NCBI GenBank assembly: GCA_963773035.1
Contig: CAVYZX010000033.1
Location: forward strand, 1-64,000
DNA from: CAVRXZ01 sp963773035
Lineage (GTDB): Bacteria; Acidobacteriota; Vicinamibacteria; Vicinamibacterales; CAVVIG01
Direction: 5' to 3'
DNA: 64,000 bases
The notes under the pieces were generated by a model. It was not told where the DNA came from. It ran no database searches and saw nothing but the letters and a program-made list of their open reading frames with translations. How positions within the stretch are numbered: position 1 is the stretch's first letter; every line of letters begins with the position of its first letter. Both the position numbers and the translations under genes were made by a program. Positions 1 to 7,656 of the stretch are shown here, piece after piece.

Positions 1-70
1 GCAACCCCTGCTGGTCGATTCGGCCAAAGTAGTCGCAGATATCCGCGTCCAGTATCTGGTTGCCGCCCGT
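1..70 (-). pseudogene. Possible group II intron reverse transcriptase/maturase fragment (partial, at window edge)
   Basis: On the minus strand the first bases of the window read GGNQILDADICDYFGRIDQQ, which resembles the motif of group II intron reverse transcriptases in which a D-A-D-I element precedes an aromatic residue and a D-x-[IL]-D/S-H-like segment. Only about 23 residues are visible before the window ends, and no upstream homologous region is evident toward position 130, so the copy looks 5'-truncated here. The assignment rests on a very short match and could be coincidental. The adjacent IS left end at 136 would be consistent with an insertion next to it. Confidence 0.3.
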
Positions 71-135
71 AGTGATGCAATAACGACGTCGGCCTCGCGA
101 CGGCCCGCGTAGACTGTGCGGTGTCCACCCCGTAT

Positions 136-155
136 TGTCTCATTGCTCGGCCGAA
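136..155. repeat. Left terminal inverted repeat of the 136-1307 IS
   Basis: TGTCTCATTGCTCGGCCGAA; pairs with 1288-1307 at 15 of 20 positions. Confidence 0.65.
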
Positions 156-202
156 AATCTTCGAGGCCGTGAGACCTGGTCGGTGATATAGACTCTCCCG
201 CC

Positions 203-1260
203 GTGCTCAACATATGGTCCCTCCGAATGTTCGTGGCGGCGCTGGCTGGCTGGCTCGACCAGCGGCAGCAGGCCGCCGTGGCCTACCTGATCGAAGAGAA
301 CCGCATCCTTCGTGAGCACGTTCGCGGCCGGATCCGCTTGACCGATGAAGAACGCCGGCGGTTGGCGAGGCACGGACAGCGGCTGGGCCGTCGTCGGCTC
401 CGTCAGGTCTCGACGATCGTCACACCCGACACGATTCTTCGGTGGCACCGGCAGCTGATCGCCCGCAAGTGGACGTACGCGAAACGGCGCGGCGGTCGTC
501 CGGGTGTGCTCTTGGAGATCCGACGCCTGGTGGTGCGGATGGCCGAGGAGAATCCCACGTGGGGCTACACCCGGATCGTCGGCGCGTTGAAGAATGTCGG
601 TCATCGGGTCAGCCGGTCGACAATTGCCCGGATCCTGAAAGCGCGCGGGATTCCGCCGGTGCCCGAGCGGCCGACCTCGTGGCAGACGTTTCTCCGGGCG
701 CACTGGGACGTGATTGCCGGCGCGGATTTCTTCACGACTGAGGTCTGGACATGGCGCGGCCTCGTGACGTTCTACACTGTGTTCGTGATCAAGGTCGCGT
801 CACGCCGTGTCCACATCGTGGGTTCGACGCCGTATCCCGACGAGCGGTTCATGCAACACCTGGTGCGCACGCTGACGGCTGCGGATGACGGGCCGCTCGT
901 CCAGCATCACGTGCTGATCTGTGACCGCGACACGAAGTGGAGCGCGTCGGTGCGCGCCCGACTGGCCGAGGCGGGCATCCGCGTGGTGCAGACGCCGTAT
1001 CAGGCACCCAACGCCAATGCTTATGCAGAGCGGTTTGTGCGCTCCATTAAACAGGAGTGTCTCAGCCGCGTGATTCCCTTCGGCGAGCGCCATCTCCGCC
1101 GGACGATCGCCGAGTACGTCGAGGATTACCACCGCGAGCGAAATCATCAAGGGCTCGACAACGGGCTTATCGAGGAGTGCGCGCCGGGTCGACGCGCCAG
1201 CGGATTCGTCGTCGTCCACGGCTCGGTGGCTTGCTCAATTACTACGAGCGAGCGGCGTGA
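203..1260 (+). pseudogene. Integrase-core (rve) transposase, frameshifted near the 3' end
   Basis: This gene encodes a cut-and-paste type transposase with a helix-turn-helix N-terminal region (HGQRLGRRRLRQVSTIVTP, then TILRWHRQLIARKW) and an rve/DDE catalytic core. The acidic triad is visible as GADFFTTEVW (Asp), LICDRDTKW (Asp) and NANAYAERFVRSIKQ (Glu). The open frame runs to 1303, but after about residue 320 it no longer looks like the family. The usual C-terminal ending, here RLGGLLNYYERAA, is encoded in another frame and stops at 1260. A single-base indel between about 1165 and 1200 would restore it. The start is GTG 203 or ATG 227. The gene may be inactive, or the shift may be an assembly error. 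Confidence 0.8.
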
Positions 1261-1287
1261 CACACCGGCGTCAGTCGGGCGCATCCG

Positions 1288-1307
1288 TTCGGCCCAAATC
1301 TGAGACA
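1288..1307. repeat. Right terminal inverted repeat of the 136-1307 IS
   Basis: Reverse complement reads TGTCTCAGATTTGGGCCGAA; partner of 136-155. Confidence 0.65.
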
Positions 1308-1624
1308 TTTTTATGAAGCGGCCCGTCAAGTTACCCGGTTGTTGGTGACATTTTTCGGTGATCGCAGACAGACCTCCAGTGAGCGCGCACGGCCCCTCAA
1401 CCAGCCAGGGGATGTGCGCGCGAACGGATTCGCCGTCTTGCCTCATCGTCAAGCCAATGACCTCGCGAGGTCCTTCACACTTTTATGCGCGCTCTGTATG
1501 GCACGAGAGTGTGCCGGCGCACGATACGATCCGAGGGAGGCGTCGCGCACTCTACGGGACGGCTCTCAATTGCGGCCACATGTCCTCATCGCGCTGACGC
1601 CTCCAGCTTGACGACCGCGACTGA
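1308..1624. other. Non-coding stretch between the DDE IS and the IS110 transposase
   Basis: I see no convincing gene in this 317-bp stretch. It lies downstream (in transcription sense) of the minus-strand IS110 transposase, where IS1111-subgroup elements place their long non-coding end and bridge RNA. A short ACCAGCC at 1400-1406 is inverted relative to GGCTGGT at 2705-2711 just upstream of the transposase start, which could be a sub-terminal repeat pair, but seven GC-rich bases are weak evidence. Confidence 0.3.
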
Positions 1625-2704
1625 TTACGACGGGCCAGCCGACGGCACCGCCGCCGTCTCCGTGATCGCGACGCCGCCGTGGGCTCGCGTCGGTTCGGTG
1701 CGGACCGCGTCATAGGGCACGCCATCTCGCCACATCGCGAATAGGATGCGCGCGAGGCGGCGGGCTAACGCCACCACCGCAATGCTCCGCCCGCGTCGGT
1801 GGGCAATGCCCTGTGCCCAGCGGCGAAGACCGGCCGTCCGGGGATCCCGTGAGCGCCACACGGACCAGGCCGCTTGAACGAGCAAGGATTGGACGTAGGG
1901 ATGGGCACTGCGCAGCACTCGCCCCCGTCGCTGCTGTTCCCCCGAGCTGTACTCGCGGGGCACGAGGCCTAGGTAGCTCGCCACGTGCGCCGCACGACCG
2001 AAGCGCGCGACATCATCCAGTGCGGCGACATACGCGGTCGCCGTGATGGGTCCAATGCCCGGCACGGTGGTCAATCGGGCGACGACGGGGTCCTGCACCG
2101 CGATCGTCGCACACCGGTGATCCGCCGTGGCGAGCTCCTCGTTCAGGACCGCGATCACGCGCTGCAACGGCGCGAGCGTCTCGGCGATCGACGGCGGAAG
2201 GTCCATCGCCGCCATCCGGACGAGGAAGCTCTCGGTACTGCCGCTCCGAATCCGGAGCCCGGCTCCGCGCGTAATCGCCCGCACTAGAGCGATCACCCGG
2301 GTTCGACTGTCCGTCAGTGCGCGACGGACATTGAGCTGCGCCCGCACCGTGCGCTGCGCGGCTGATCGCCGATGCGCCGCACGATAACATCCCCGATGAC
2401 ACGCGTCGGCCAACGCGGCGACATCGCGCCGATCGGTTTTGATGCGTCGGCTGCGCTCGCTATACATGGGCGCGAATGTCGGATCGGCCACAATCACCTC
2501 GTGGCCGAGGGTCTCGAGGTGCTGTGCGACCCACTCGCTCTCCGTGGACGCTTCCAGCAGAATTCGCATCGGCCGCCGTCCCTCGAACACGGCCGTGAAG
2601 CGGTCGCGGGTCGTCGCGATCCGTCGGTCGACCACCTCGCCACCCTCCGTGACAATCCGAACCTGGCTTTCTTTTTTGTGCAGGTCGATGGCACCATACT
2701 CCAT
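1625..2704 (-). CDS. IS110-family transposase (DEDD)
   Basis: The protein has the two-part architecture of IS110 recombinases. The N-terminal RuvC-like DEDD domain shows AIDLHKKESQ (first Asp), ILLEASTESEW (Glu) and KTDRRDVAALA (the Asp pair). The C-terminal Tnp_20 domain shows LTTVPGIGPITATAYVA, then ASYLGLVPREYSSG. I chose ATG 2704, which begins MEYGAIDLHKKES; an earlier TTG at 2728 would add eight residues with no family support. At about 359 residues it is full length. IS110 enzymes act with an element-encoded bridge RNA. The element lies head-to-head with a truncated second IS110 gene, suggesting one element landed in or beside the other. Confidence 0.9.
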   Translation of the reverse strand: MEYGAIDLHKKESQVRIVTEGGEVVDRRIATTRDRFTAVFEGRRPMRILLEASTESEWVAQHLETLGHEVIVADPTFAPMYSERSRRIKTDRRDVAALADACHRGCYRAAHRRSAAQRTVRAQLNVRRALTDSRTRVIALVRAITRGAGLRIRSGSTESFLVRMAAMDLPPSIAETLAPLQRVIAVLNEELATADHRCATIAVQDPVVARLTTVPGIGPITATAYVAALDDVARFGRAAHVASYLGLVPREYSSGEQQRRGRVLRSAHPYVQSLLVQAAWSVWRSRDPRTAGLRRWAQGIAHRRGRSIAVVALARRLARILFAMWRDGVPYDAVRTEPTRAHGGVAITETAAVPSAGPS

Positions 2705-2783
2705 GGCTGGTCTTCTCCTGTGCGCCACGAGCGCGTTTCAGTAATGTGGAGCGCAAGCTACCACGTCACTAAGGAGACCAGCC
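2705..2783. repeat. Imperfect inverted repeat between the two IS110 genes
   Basis: GGCTGGTCT at 2705-2713 faces AGACCAGCC at 2775-2783. Extending outward, minus-strand CACAGGAGAAGACCAGCC and plus-strand CACTAAGGAGACCAGCC are similar. The repeat may be IS110 terminal sequence or the junction of two related elements. Confidence 0.45.
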
Positions 2784-3349
2784 GCTTCATCCTATCTACG
2801 GGTCAGGCGACGCTGGCCGCCTTGCCGCTTTCGCCCCACGCCAGCCAGCGCCGCTCGGAGTTACAGGCGCTCAACGAGCATCTGACAACGCACATCGACG
2901 AACTCGATCAGCAGGTGAGCGCACAGGCACGCGAGCGTCCGCAGGCGTGTCGTCTCATGACGCATCCCGGCGTAGGCCCGGTCACGGCGCTCGCCACGGA
3001 AGTATTCCTTGGCGATCCGTCACGATTTGTCGATGCGAAGGCGTTGGCCAGTTACGTCGGGTTGATTCCGAGCGAATACTCGAGCGGCGCTCGGCAGCGA
3101 CTCGGCAAACTCACCAAACAAGGCAATCCCATGCGGCGTTTTCTCTGGTGCGAGGCGGCCATTCATGCCGTGCGGCGCGACGCCGCATTGGGCCGCTTCT
3201 ATCGACGCAAACTGCAACAGAAAGGGCTCGGCAAAGCCCGCGTCGCCGTGGCGCGGAAGCTGGGCATCAGGCTCTGGATTCTCATACGCGATCGAATCGA
3301 CTATCAGGAATTCTGCCGTCGCGCGCCAGCACACGCGACGGTGCGGTGA
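2770..3349 (+). pseudogene. 5'-truncated IS110/IS116/IS902-family transposase (C-terminal half)
   Basis: From about 2770 the plus strand encodes the C-terminal half of a second IS110-family transposase: a helical linker (RSELQALNEHLTTHIDELDQ), then a Tnp_20 domain with MTHPGVGPVTALATEVFLG, ASYVGLIPSEYSSG and KQGNPMRRFLWCEAA, ending with RDRIDYQEFCRR. The RuvC-like DEDD half is missing; the frame upstream of 2770 is antisense to the other IS110 transposase and has no family resemblance. The two transposases share only short motifs such as YLGLVP/YVGLIP, so they are different elements. This copy cannot be active. Confidence 0.85.
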
Positions 3350-4003
3350 GGCCTGTATGCGGGGATGCCTGTGTGGAGATATGGTCCAGCGAATCTGTGA
3401 CCGGCAAAATGAATAGGCGACCCGCCTCCCGCGCACGGGAGTTCGCACGAGTCATCATGGTCCGTCGTGACCGAAGAGATGTTTGGTGGGCAACACCGTC
3501 CGTGATGCTGTGAGAATTTCGAGCGTTGAGGTGTGGACATCCGATAACGCTCACCGCCTACGACACGGCCGCCTCCGCCGCCTCTTAGCTTGTGAGAGCC
3601 GGCTCCGGCGGCCTGCACGGAGAAGGTGTCTCTTGACACTGCCGACGTCGTTAGAGACGTCTCCACGACCGGGGATGATTCGGGAGGACTAGAGAAGACG
3701 GGTGTGGACAGAGGAAGTTGCAGTCTGTCAAACCCTTAGTGCCAAAAGTCGCGCGCCATCAGCCAGTTAGAAACACGCGTTCAAAGGGTTCAAATCCCGC
3801 CCCCGACTTGAACCCGCATTACTCACCACGTCGCTAGAGCCGACGCTCCACGCCGAGAACCGCTCGTCACACCACATTGCCCCTCCTTGCGGCCATGAAC
3901 AACGACAACCGCTCGCGGAGGGATCAACGCGTCCACGGTCAACAGGGCCAAGTGGTGGGCGCAGCTGGTGGGCGCACTTCGAGTTCACCCGCATAAACAT
4001 TAA
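3350..4003. other. Gene-free stretch downstream of the IS cluster
   Basis: About 650 bp without a credible gene. It contains a short hairpin CTCCCG-CGCA-CGGGAG (3426-3441), a palindrome GAGACGTCTC near 3653-3662, and GGGTTCAAATCCCGC at 3786-3800, which resembles a tRNA T-arm followed by an acceptor strand but has no matching 5' half. It probably represents the scar of IS-mediated deletion of the genes that preceded the helix-hairpin-helix stump at 4004. Confidence 0.4.
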
Positions 4004-4135
4004 GCCAACTATCCCCGCAAAAAGATTGAAGAGCTGATGAACGTCCCGGGCATTGGCGAAAAGAACTTCTTGAAACTCAAAAATCAGATCAGCGTCGGTG
4101 CTCCGAAAGCGGAGCGCCCGAATCCACAGCCGTGA
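4004..4135 (+). pseudogene. 3' remnant of a ComEA-like helix-hairpin-helix protein
   Basis: In the frame that opens after a TAA at 4001-4003, the sequence reads KKIEELMNVPGIGEKNFLKL and ends QISVGAPKAERPNPQP before TGA at 4133-4135. ELMNVPGIGEK is the second helix-hairpin-helix motif of ComEA/competence-type DNA-binding proteins. The first HhH motif, linker and export signal are absent and there is no start codon, so this is a broken gene. Its stop overlaps the GTG of the pilin gene at 4132 (GTGA), the kind of coupling expected of an original operon. Confidence 0.6.
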
Positions 4136-4782
4136 AGCAGGTCGGTGAGGCTCGGCTCGACGCCCACCATGCCGAGCCTCCCGTCCTCAATCGCGCAACC
4201 TGCGACGGCAGCCAAGGGTATTCGCTCGTCGAAGTACTGTTCGCGCTCACTCTTCTGGCCACCTTGGGTGGGATCGCCGTACCGCAGTTGCTGGCGACCG
4301 CGGACCATGTGCGCGCGGCTGGAGCCGTCCGATACTTGACCACCAGGCTGCACCAGGTGCGAACGGAGGCGGTCGTTCGTTCGAAGGACGTCGCTCTCCA
4401 GATTACGCAAACATCAGAAGGATATAGTTTTGCCACCTACCTGGATGGCAATGGCGACGGCGTCCGTACTCACGACATTCAGAACGGCACCGATCCTCAG
4501 CTCACCCGTCCGGAACGGTTGCCCGATCATTTCAGCGGCGTTGATTTTGGCGCGCTGCCTGAACTGCCGTCACCCGACGGAAGTAGTGCGGCACCCGGCG
4601 CGAATCCGATCAAGCTTGGATCGAGCAACATCCTGACGTTCACGCCGCTCGGCACTTCCTCTTCAGGAAGTTTGTACGTTCGAAGCAACGGCAACTCCCA
4701 ATATGTGATTCGGATCCTCGGCGAAACAGGAAAGACGCGTGTGCTCAGATTCGACTCGCGGCGCCGCCTGTGGACGCCCTGA
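4132..4782 (+). CDS. GspH/FimT-family type II/IV pseudopilin
   Basis: This encodes a type IV pilin-like protein of about 216 residues. After a leader of roughly 28 residues it has a prepilin peptidase site SQG|YSLVEV with the conserved Glu at +5, followed by the hydrophobic helix LFALTLLATLGGIAVPQLL. The body has the GspH/FimT pattern (AAGAVRYLTTRLHQVRTEAV, then a beta-rich C-terminal half ending VLRFDSRRRLWTP). FimT/GspH minor pseudopilins help initiate pilus or pseudopilus assembly, and FimT proteins can bind DNA. The GTG start overlaps the stop of the HhH stump, whose ComEA-like origin would fit a DNA-uptake context. A later start inside the leader is possible. Confidence 0.85.
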   Translation: MKQVGEARLDAHHAEPPVLNRATCDGSQGYSLVEVLFALTLLATLGGIAVPQLLATADHVRAAGAVRYLTTRLHQVRTEAVVRSKDVALQITQTSEGYSFATYLDGNGDGVRTHDIQNGTDPQLTRPERLPDHFSGVDFGALPELPSPDGSSAAPGANPIKLGSSNILTFTPLGTSSSGSLYVRSNGNSQYVIRILGETGKTRVLRFDSRRRLWTP

Positions 4783-4795
4783 CGGCTCGTAAACC

Positions 4796-5131
4796 ATGAC
4801 GACGAATCCTTCTCCTGAACGAAGGCGCTGCCGTCGGCGTCGGGACTCAGCGGAACATCGGATCGTGTCGGCACGGATCCGCCCTGGACACGACGTGGCG
4901 ATAGTCGATGTCTCCGCGGGAGGGGCACTCGTGGAGGGCGCCTACCGAATGCGGCCGGGCGCCTCGGTCGAACTCCAGCTTCGCAACGAGCAGCAGGAAG
5001 ATGAATCCGTTCGCGGCCGCATCGACCGCTGCGCCGTCGCGCGAGTACGACGCGACTCTGTAGCTTACCGCGGCGCGATTGTCTTCGACCGACAGCTTCT
5101 GTGGTTCGCGGACGACCGCCCCGGTGGGTAA
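4796..5131 (+). CDS. PilZ-domain protein (predicted cyclic-di-GMP receptor)
   Basis: A single-domain protein of 111 residues. It carries the two PilZ signature elements: an arginine-rich RxxxR-type segment near the N-terminus (ERRRCRRRRDSAEHR) and a [D/N]xSxxG element (IVDVSAGGALVEG), followed by beta strands ending YRGAIVFDRQ. PilZ domains bind cyclic-di-GMP and often regulate pili or exopolysaccharide. It starts 13 bp after the pseudopilin and is probably cotranscribed with it. No output domain is fused, so it would act through a partner. Confidence 0.8.
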   Translation: MTTNPSPERRRCRRRRDSAEHRIVSARIRPGHDVAIVDVSAGGALVEGAYRMRPGASVELQLRNEQQEDESVRGRIDRCAVARVRRDSVAYRGAIVFDRQLLWFADDRPGG

Positions 5132-5255
5132 AACGTTCCCGTTTCGGGCACCGACCGCTGACGTGCGGGGGCACACGTTACCCCAACTGGCGTTGAAGAA
5201 AGACCGCCAACGTTCAGATCGCCTGATTTAAACAAGTTTTCAATCAGTCCGCGGA

Positions 5256-5271
5256 TGGCACTGGATTTGGT
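5256..5271 (+). promoter_or_regulatory. Candidate sigma-54 promoter of the enhancer-binding-protein gene
   Basis: TGGCAC-TGGAT-TTGGT has the -24 element and spacing of a sigma-54 promoter (GG to the -12 dinucleotide is 12 bp). The -12 element is TTGG rather than TTGC. The predicted transcript would begin about 20 nt before ATG 5303. Confidence 0.4.
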
Positions 5272-5302
5272 TTAATCGCGCTCATTCACCTCAGGAGTCA
5301 CA

Positions 5303-6757
5303 ATGACCGTGGTCATTCCGCAATCGGAACAGCGTGAACCCCGCCAGCGGGATCGTCGACAGGTGTTCGGTGAGTTGTTGTCCGCGCTCACGCGCGCACT
5401 CAACAATCGCAGCGACCCTTGCCTCATGCGTGGTGCGTTTGAGGAGTATCTGCGCCGGGCCGTCCCGGTCCGCTCGATTCAGCTCCGCGAGTCGACGAGT
5501 CGATGGCTCGGACGATCGGATGGTCCGATTGGCGCGGAATCAATCGCGCTCGACGTGCCGGGCGCCGATCTTTCCTCGCAAGGCGTGCTCGAAGCGACGT
5601 TCGATCCCGGCTGCCGCCTCGGTGAGTGGGACTTTCAAGTGCTCGGGCTCGCGGCCCAAGTTGGAGCCCTCGTCCTCGAGATCGAGCGTGGCCGGAACCG
5701 CCTTTCGCGGACTTCGTCGCAGATAGTCGTGAAGTCGAAGCGGGATGGTGCGGCACCTCTGATCGGCTCGACTCCGGCCATTCATGCATTGCGTTCGAAG
5801 ATTGAACGTGTAGCGGGCACAGATTTCACCGTGCTCCTGGAAGGGGAAAGCGGGGTCGGCAAGGAGCTGGTCGCTCGTCAAATCCACGAACTCAGTCGCC
5901 GGCGGCAGGGGCCGTTCGTCGCGGTCAACTGCGCCGCCCTGGTTGAAACGCTGCTCGAAGCCGAACTGTTCGGCATCGAGGAACGAACCGCGACCGGTGT
6001 CCGCGGGCGCCGCGGCAAGTTCGAGCATGCCGACGGCGGCACCCTGTTTCTCGACGAGGTGTCCGACCTCTCGCTGTCGGCCCAAGCCAAGCTGCTGCGC
6101 GCCATCCAAGACCTCGCCGTCGAACGCGTCGGCGGCAACGGCACCCATCGGATCGACATCCGCATTGTCGCCGCCACGAATCGCAGTTTGAGCTCGCTGG
6201 TGGAACGGCAGCTCTTTCGGCCGGACCTCTACTATCGATTGAGCGGCGTGGATCTTCGCGTGCCGACGCTGCGCGAGCGGCGCGCCGACGTGCTCGAGCT
6301 GGCCAACTACTTTCTGGATCGCCATCGCGCGACGCGCCAGCTGCGCCTCTCGACCGCCGCGTCCGATGCGCTGGTGAGCTACGACTGGCCGGGCAACGTC
6401 CGCGAGTTGGAGCGGCTCATGGAGCGGGCGGTCGCCCTGGCCAGCAGCGCGGTCATCGAGTTGGACGATCTCCCCGCCACCGTGCGCGGCGACTACGCGG
6501 TGGCCGTGCTGCCATCCCTTGAAAAGGACGACACGCTTCGCGCGTGGGGAAGCCGCTACGCTCGGCTCGTGCTCGAACGATCTCAGGGGAACAAGCGGGA
6601 GGCCTGCCGCATTCTCGACATCAGCTATCACACCCTGCAGTCCTATCTTCGGTATTCGATCGACCGTGACAGGGCAGCCGACGATCTGGACACCGAAGCA
6701 GCGCCAACCGCTGAATTGAATGCAGGGCCTGAGCCTTCAATCGACGCGGAGGCGTGA
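5303..6757 (+). CDS. Sigma-54-type AAA+ enhancer-binding protein with degenerate GAFTGA loop
   Basis: A 484-residue transcriptional regulator. The N-terminal ~140 residues form a sensor region resembling a GAF fold, with no phospho-receiver domain. The AAA+ domain (about 153-390) has Walker A GESGVGKE (near 179-186), Walker B GGTLFLDEV, and the arginine-rich RPDLYYRLSGVDLRVPTLRERR. The C-terminus has a Fis-type helix-turn-helix (RSQGNKREACRILDISYHTL). Where family members have GAFTGA, the loop that contacts sigma-54, this protein has ELFGIEERTATGV (residues ~222-234). It may therefore activate poorly, use a variant contact, or not be a sigma-54 activator. A clear AGGAG lies 5 bp before ATG 5303. 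Confidence 0.88.
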   Translation: MTVVIPQSEQREPRQRDRRQVFGELLSALTRALNNRSDPCLMRGAFEEYLRRAVPVRSIQLRESTSRWLGRSDGPIGAESIALDVPGADLSSQGVLEATFDPGCRLGEWDFQVLGLAAQVGALVLEIERGRNRLSRTSSQIVVKSKRDGAAPLIGSTPAIHALRSKIERVAGTDFTVLLEGESGVGKELVARQIHELSRRRQGPFVAVNCAALVETLLEAELFGIEERTATGVRGRRGKFEHADGGTLFLDEVSDLSLSAQAKLLRAIQDLAVERVGGNGTHRIDIRIVAATNRSLSSLVERQLFRPDLYYRLSGVDLRVPTLRERRADVLELANYFLDRHRATRQLRLSTAASDALVSYDWPGNVRELERLMERAVALASSAVIELDDLPATVRGDYAVAVLPSLEKDDTLRAWGSRYARLVLERSQGNKREACRILDISYHTLQSYLRYSIDRDRAADDLDTEAAPTAELNAGPEPSIDAEA

Positions 6758-6783
6758 ACGGAGTCAGTTCGAACGAACCTGAG

Positions 6784-7110
6784 CTACTCGGGCGCGATCT
6801 GGACGGCCGTGCCGCTGGCGCTCACCATCAGCATGCCGCCTCCCACATCAATCGTCTCGTAATCGAGATCCACGCCGACGATCGCGTTGGCGCCGAACTC
6901 GGCGGCCTGCTGCGACATCTCCTCAGTGGCGATGCCCTTGGCGCGTCGAAGCTCCTTCTCGTAGGCGGCCGAGCGGCCGCCAATGATGTCGCGGACACCA
7001 GCAAAGAGATCCCTGAAGATGTTGGCGCCGAGAATGGCCTCGCCGCTCACGAGTCCATAGGAGCGCACGGCGCGGTGCCCCGGGACGGTTGGGGTGGTCA
7101 CGATCTGCAT
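6784..7110 (-). CDS. YbjQ/UPF0145-family protein
   Basis: A 108-residue protein of the YbjQ (PF01906) family, annotated elsewhere as heavy-metal-binding domain proteins but functionally unproven. Family hallmarks are the N-terminal MQIVTTPTVPG, YGLVSGEAILGANIFRD, and the C-terminal FGANAIVGVDLDYETI and MLMVSASGTAV. Members form pentamers. I chose ATG 7110 because it begins the family-conserved sequence and has GGAGG about 12 bp upstream; the longer frame to 7314 has no homologous look. The gene converges on the enhancer-binding protein. Confidence 0.88.
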   Translation of the reverse strand: MQIVTTPTVPGHRAVRSYGLVSGEAILGANIFRDLFAGVRDIIGGRSAAYEKELRRAKGIATEEMSQQAAEFGANAIVGVDLDYETIDVGGGMLMVSASGTAVQIAPE

Positions 7111-7187
7111 CGATGAATGCCTCCATAACTTCACTACGTGGGACCCGTGATGCCAGTTCAATTGAGACCCGCCAGCTTCCTCGTGGG

Positions 7188-7616
7188 ATGACCCAATCGG
7201 GCTTGGCGGGTGCGAAGAGTCCACTGCGACAGCGTGGCGCCCAAGCACCGCTGACGTATACTCATGCCGACTTGGGAAAGGCTTCTCGAAAACGCGATCG
7301 CCGGAAGAAGACACCAGCCTACATCACGGCTCTCAAATGGGTGGCGGGCCTGTCGGTCGTGGCGCTCATGATCTATGCAGCCTGGGACAGGGCTGGCGTC
7401 GTCTACGACGCCGACGATATCGCCGTCGTGGATTTTTCCGATCTCCCGCCGAGCAGCCGTCGCGGCGCTCTCCAGGCGGCGAATCGAGCCCGATGCAACT
7501 GCGGGTGTGGGATGACGCTCGCGCAGTGCGTGGCGACCGACTCGACCTGTCCCGTTCGCGAGACCAACATCGAGCGGATCCGGACGCTGGTACGGGAGGC
7601 GCGTAACACGTCCTGA
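7188..7616 (+). CDS. Small membrane protein with cysteine-rich C-terminal motif
   Basis: A 142-residue protein I cannot name. It has a basic N-terminal half (RKRDRRKKT), one transmembrane segment at about 60-78 (YITALKWVAGLSVVALMIYA), and an extracytoplasmic C-terminal region with CNCGCGMTLAQC, then DSTCPVRETNIERI. The C-x-C-x-C-x7-C-x6-C pattern resembles small cysteine motifs of the NrfF/CcmH and PCYCGC type and suggests redox, heme or copper chemistry, but there is no close match. It is divergent from the YbjQ gene. The start is uncertain: ATG 7188 is used, and the region before it carries no recognisable domain. Confidence 0.6.
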   Translation: MTQSGLAGAKSPLRQRGAQAPLTYTHADLGKASRKRDRRKKTPAYITALKWVAGLSVVALMIYAAWDRAGVVYDADDIAVVDFSDLPPSSRRGALQAANRARCNCGCGMTLAQCVATDSTCPVRETNIERIRTLVREARNTS

Positions 7617-7656
7617 CCGTCCAGAGTGTTGCCACGACAAAACAGGAGAAGCAGTC

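Larger units (their letters stand above)
136..1307 (+). mobile_element. DDE-type insertion sequence with imperfect terminal inverted repeats
   Basis: The transposase gene is bracketed by a 20-bp inverted repeat: TGTCTCATTGCTCGGCCGAA at 136-155 and the reverse complement of TGTCTCAGATTTGGGCCGAA at 1288-1307. The two agree at 15 of 20 positions, including the outer TGTCTCA and the inner GGCCGAA. No clear target-site duplication is visible (cgtat on the left, tttta on the right), which may mean decay or rearrangement after insertion. The element is about 1.17 kb, a normal size for a single-ORF rve-type IS. Confidence 0.7.

Noticed and set aside
2372..2769. Full-length plus-strand IS110 transposase reading from 2372
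   Set aside because: This part of the frame is antisense to the intact minus-strand IS110 transposase and does not encode the DEDD domain.
3426..3441. Hairpin CTCCCG-CGCA-CGGGAG as an intrinsic terminator
   Set aside because: Short stem, no T-run, and no adjacent intact gene to terminate.
3786..3812. tRNA gene or tRNA-derived attachment site (GGGTTCAAATCCCGC plus C-rich acceptor-like end)
   Set aside because: No complementary 5' acceptor strand, D-arm or anticodon arm could be found upstream, and no duplicated copy was seen.
5540..6631. 363-codon minus-strand open frame opposite the enhancer-binding protein
   Set aside because: Shadow of a strongly recognised AAA+ gene; no domain of its own.
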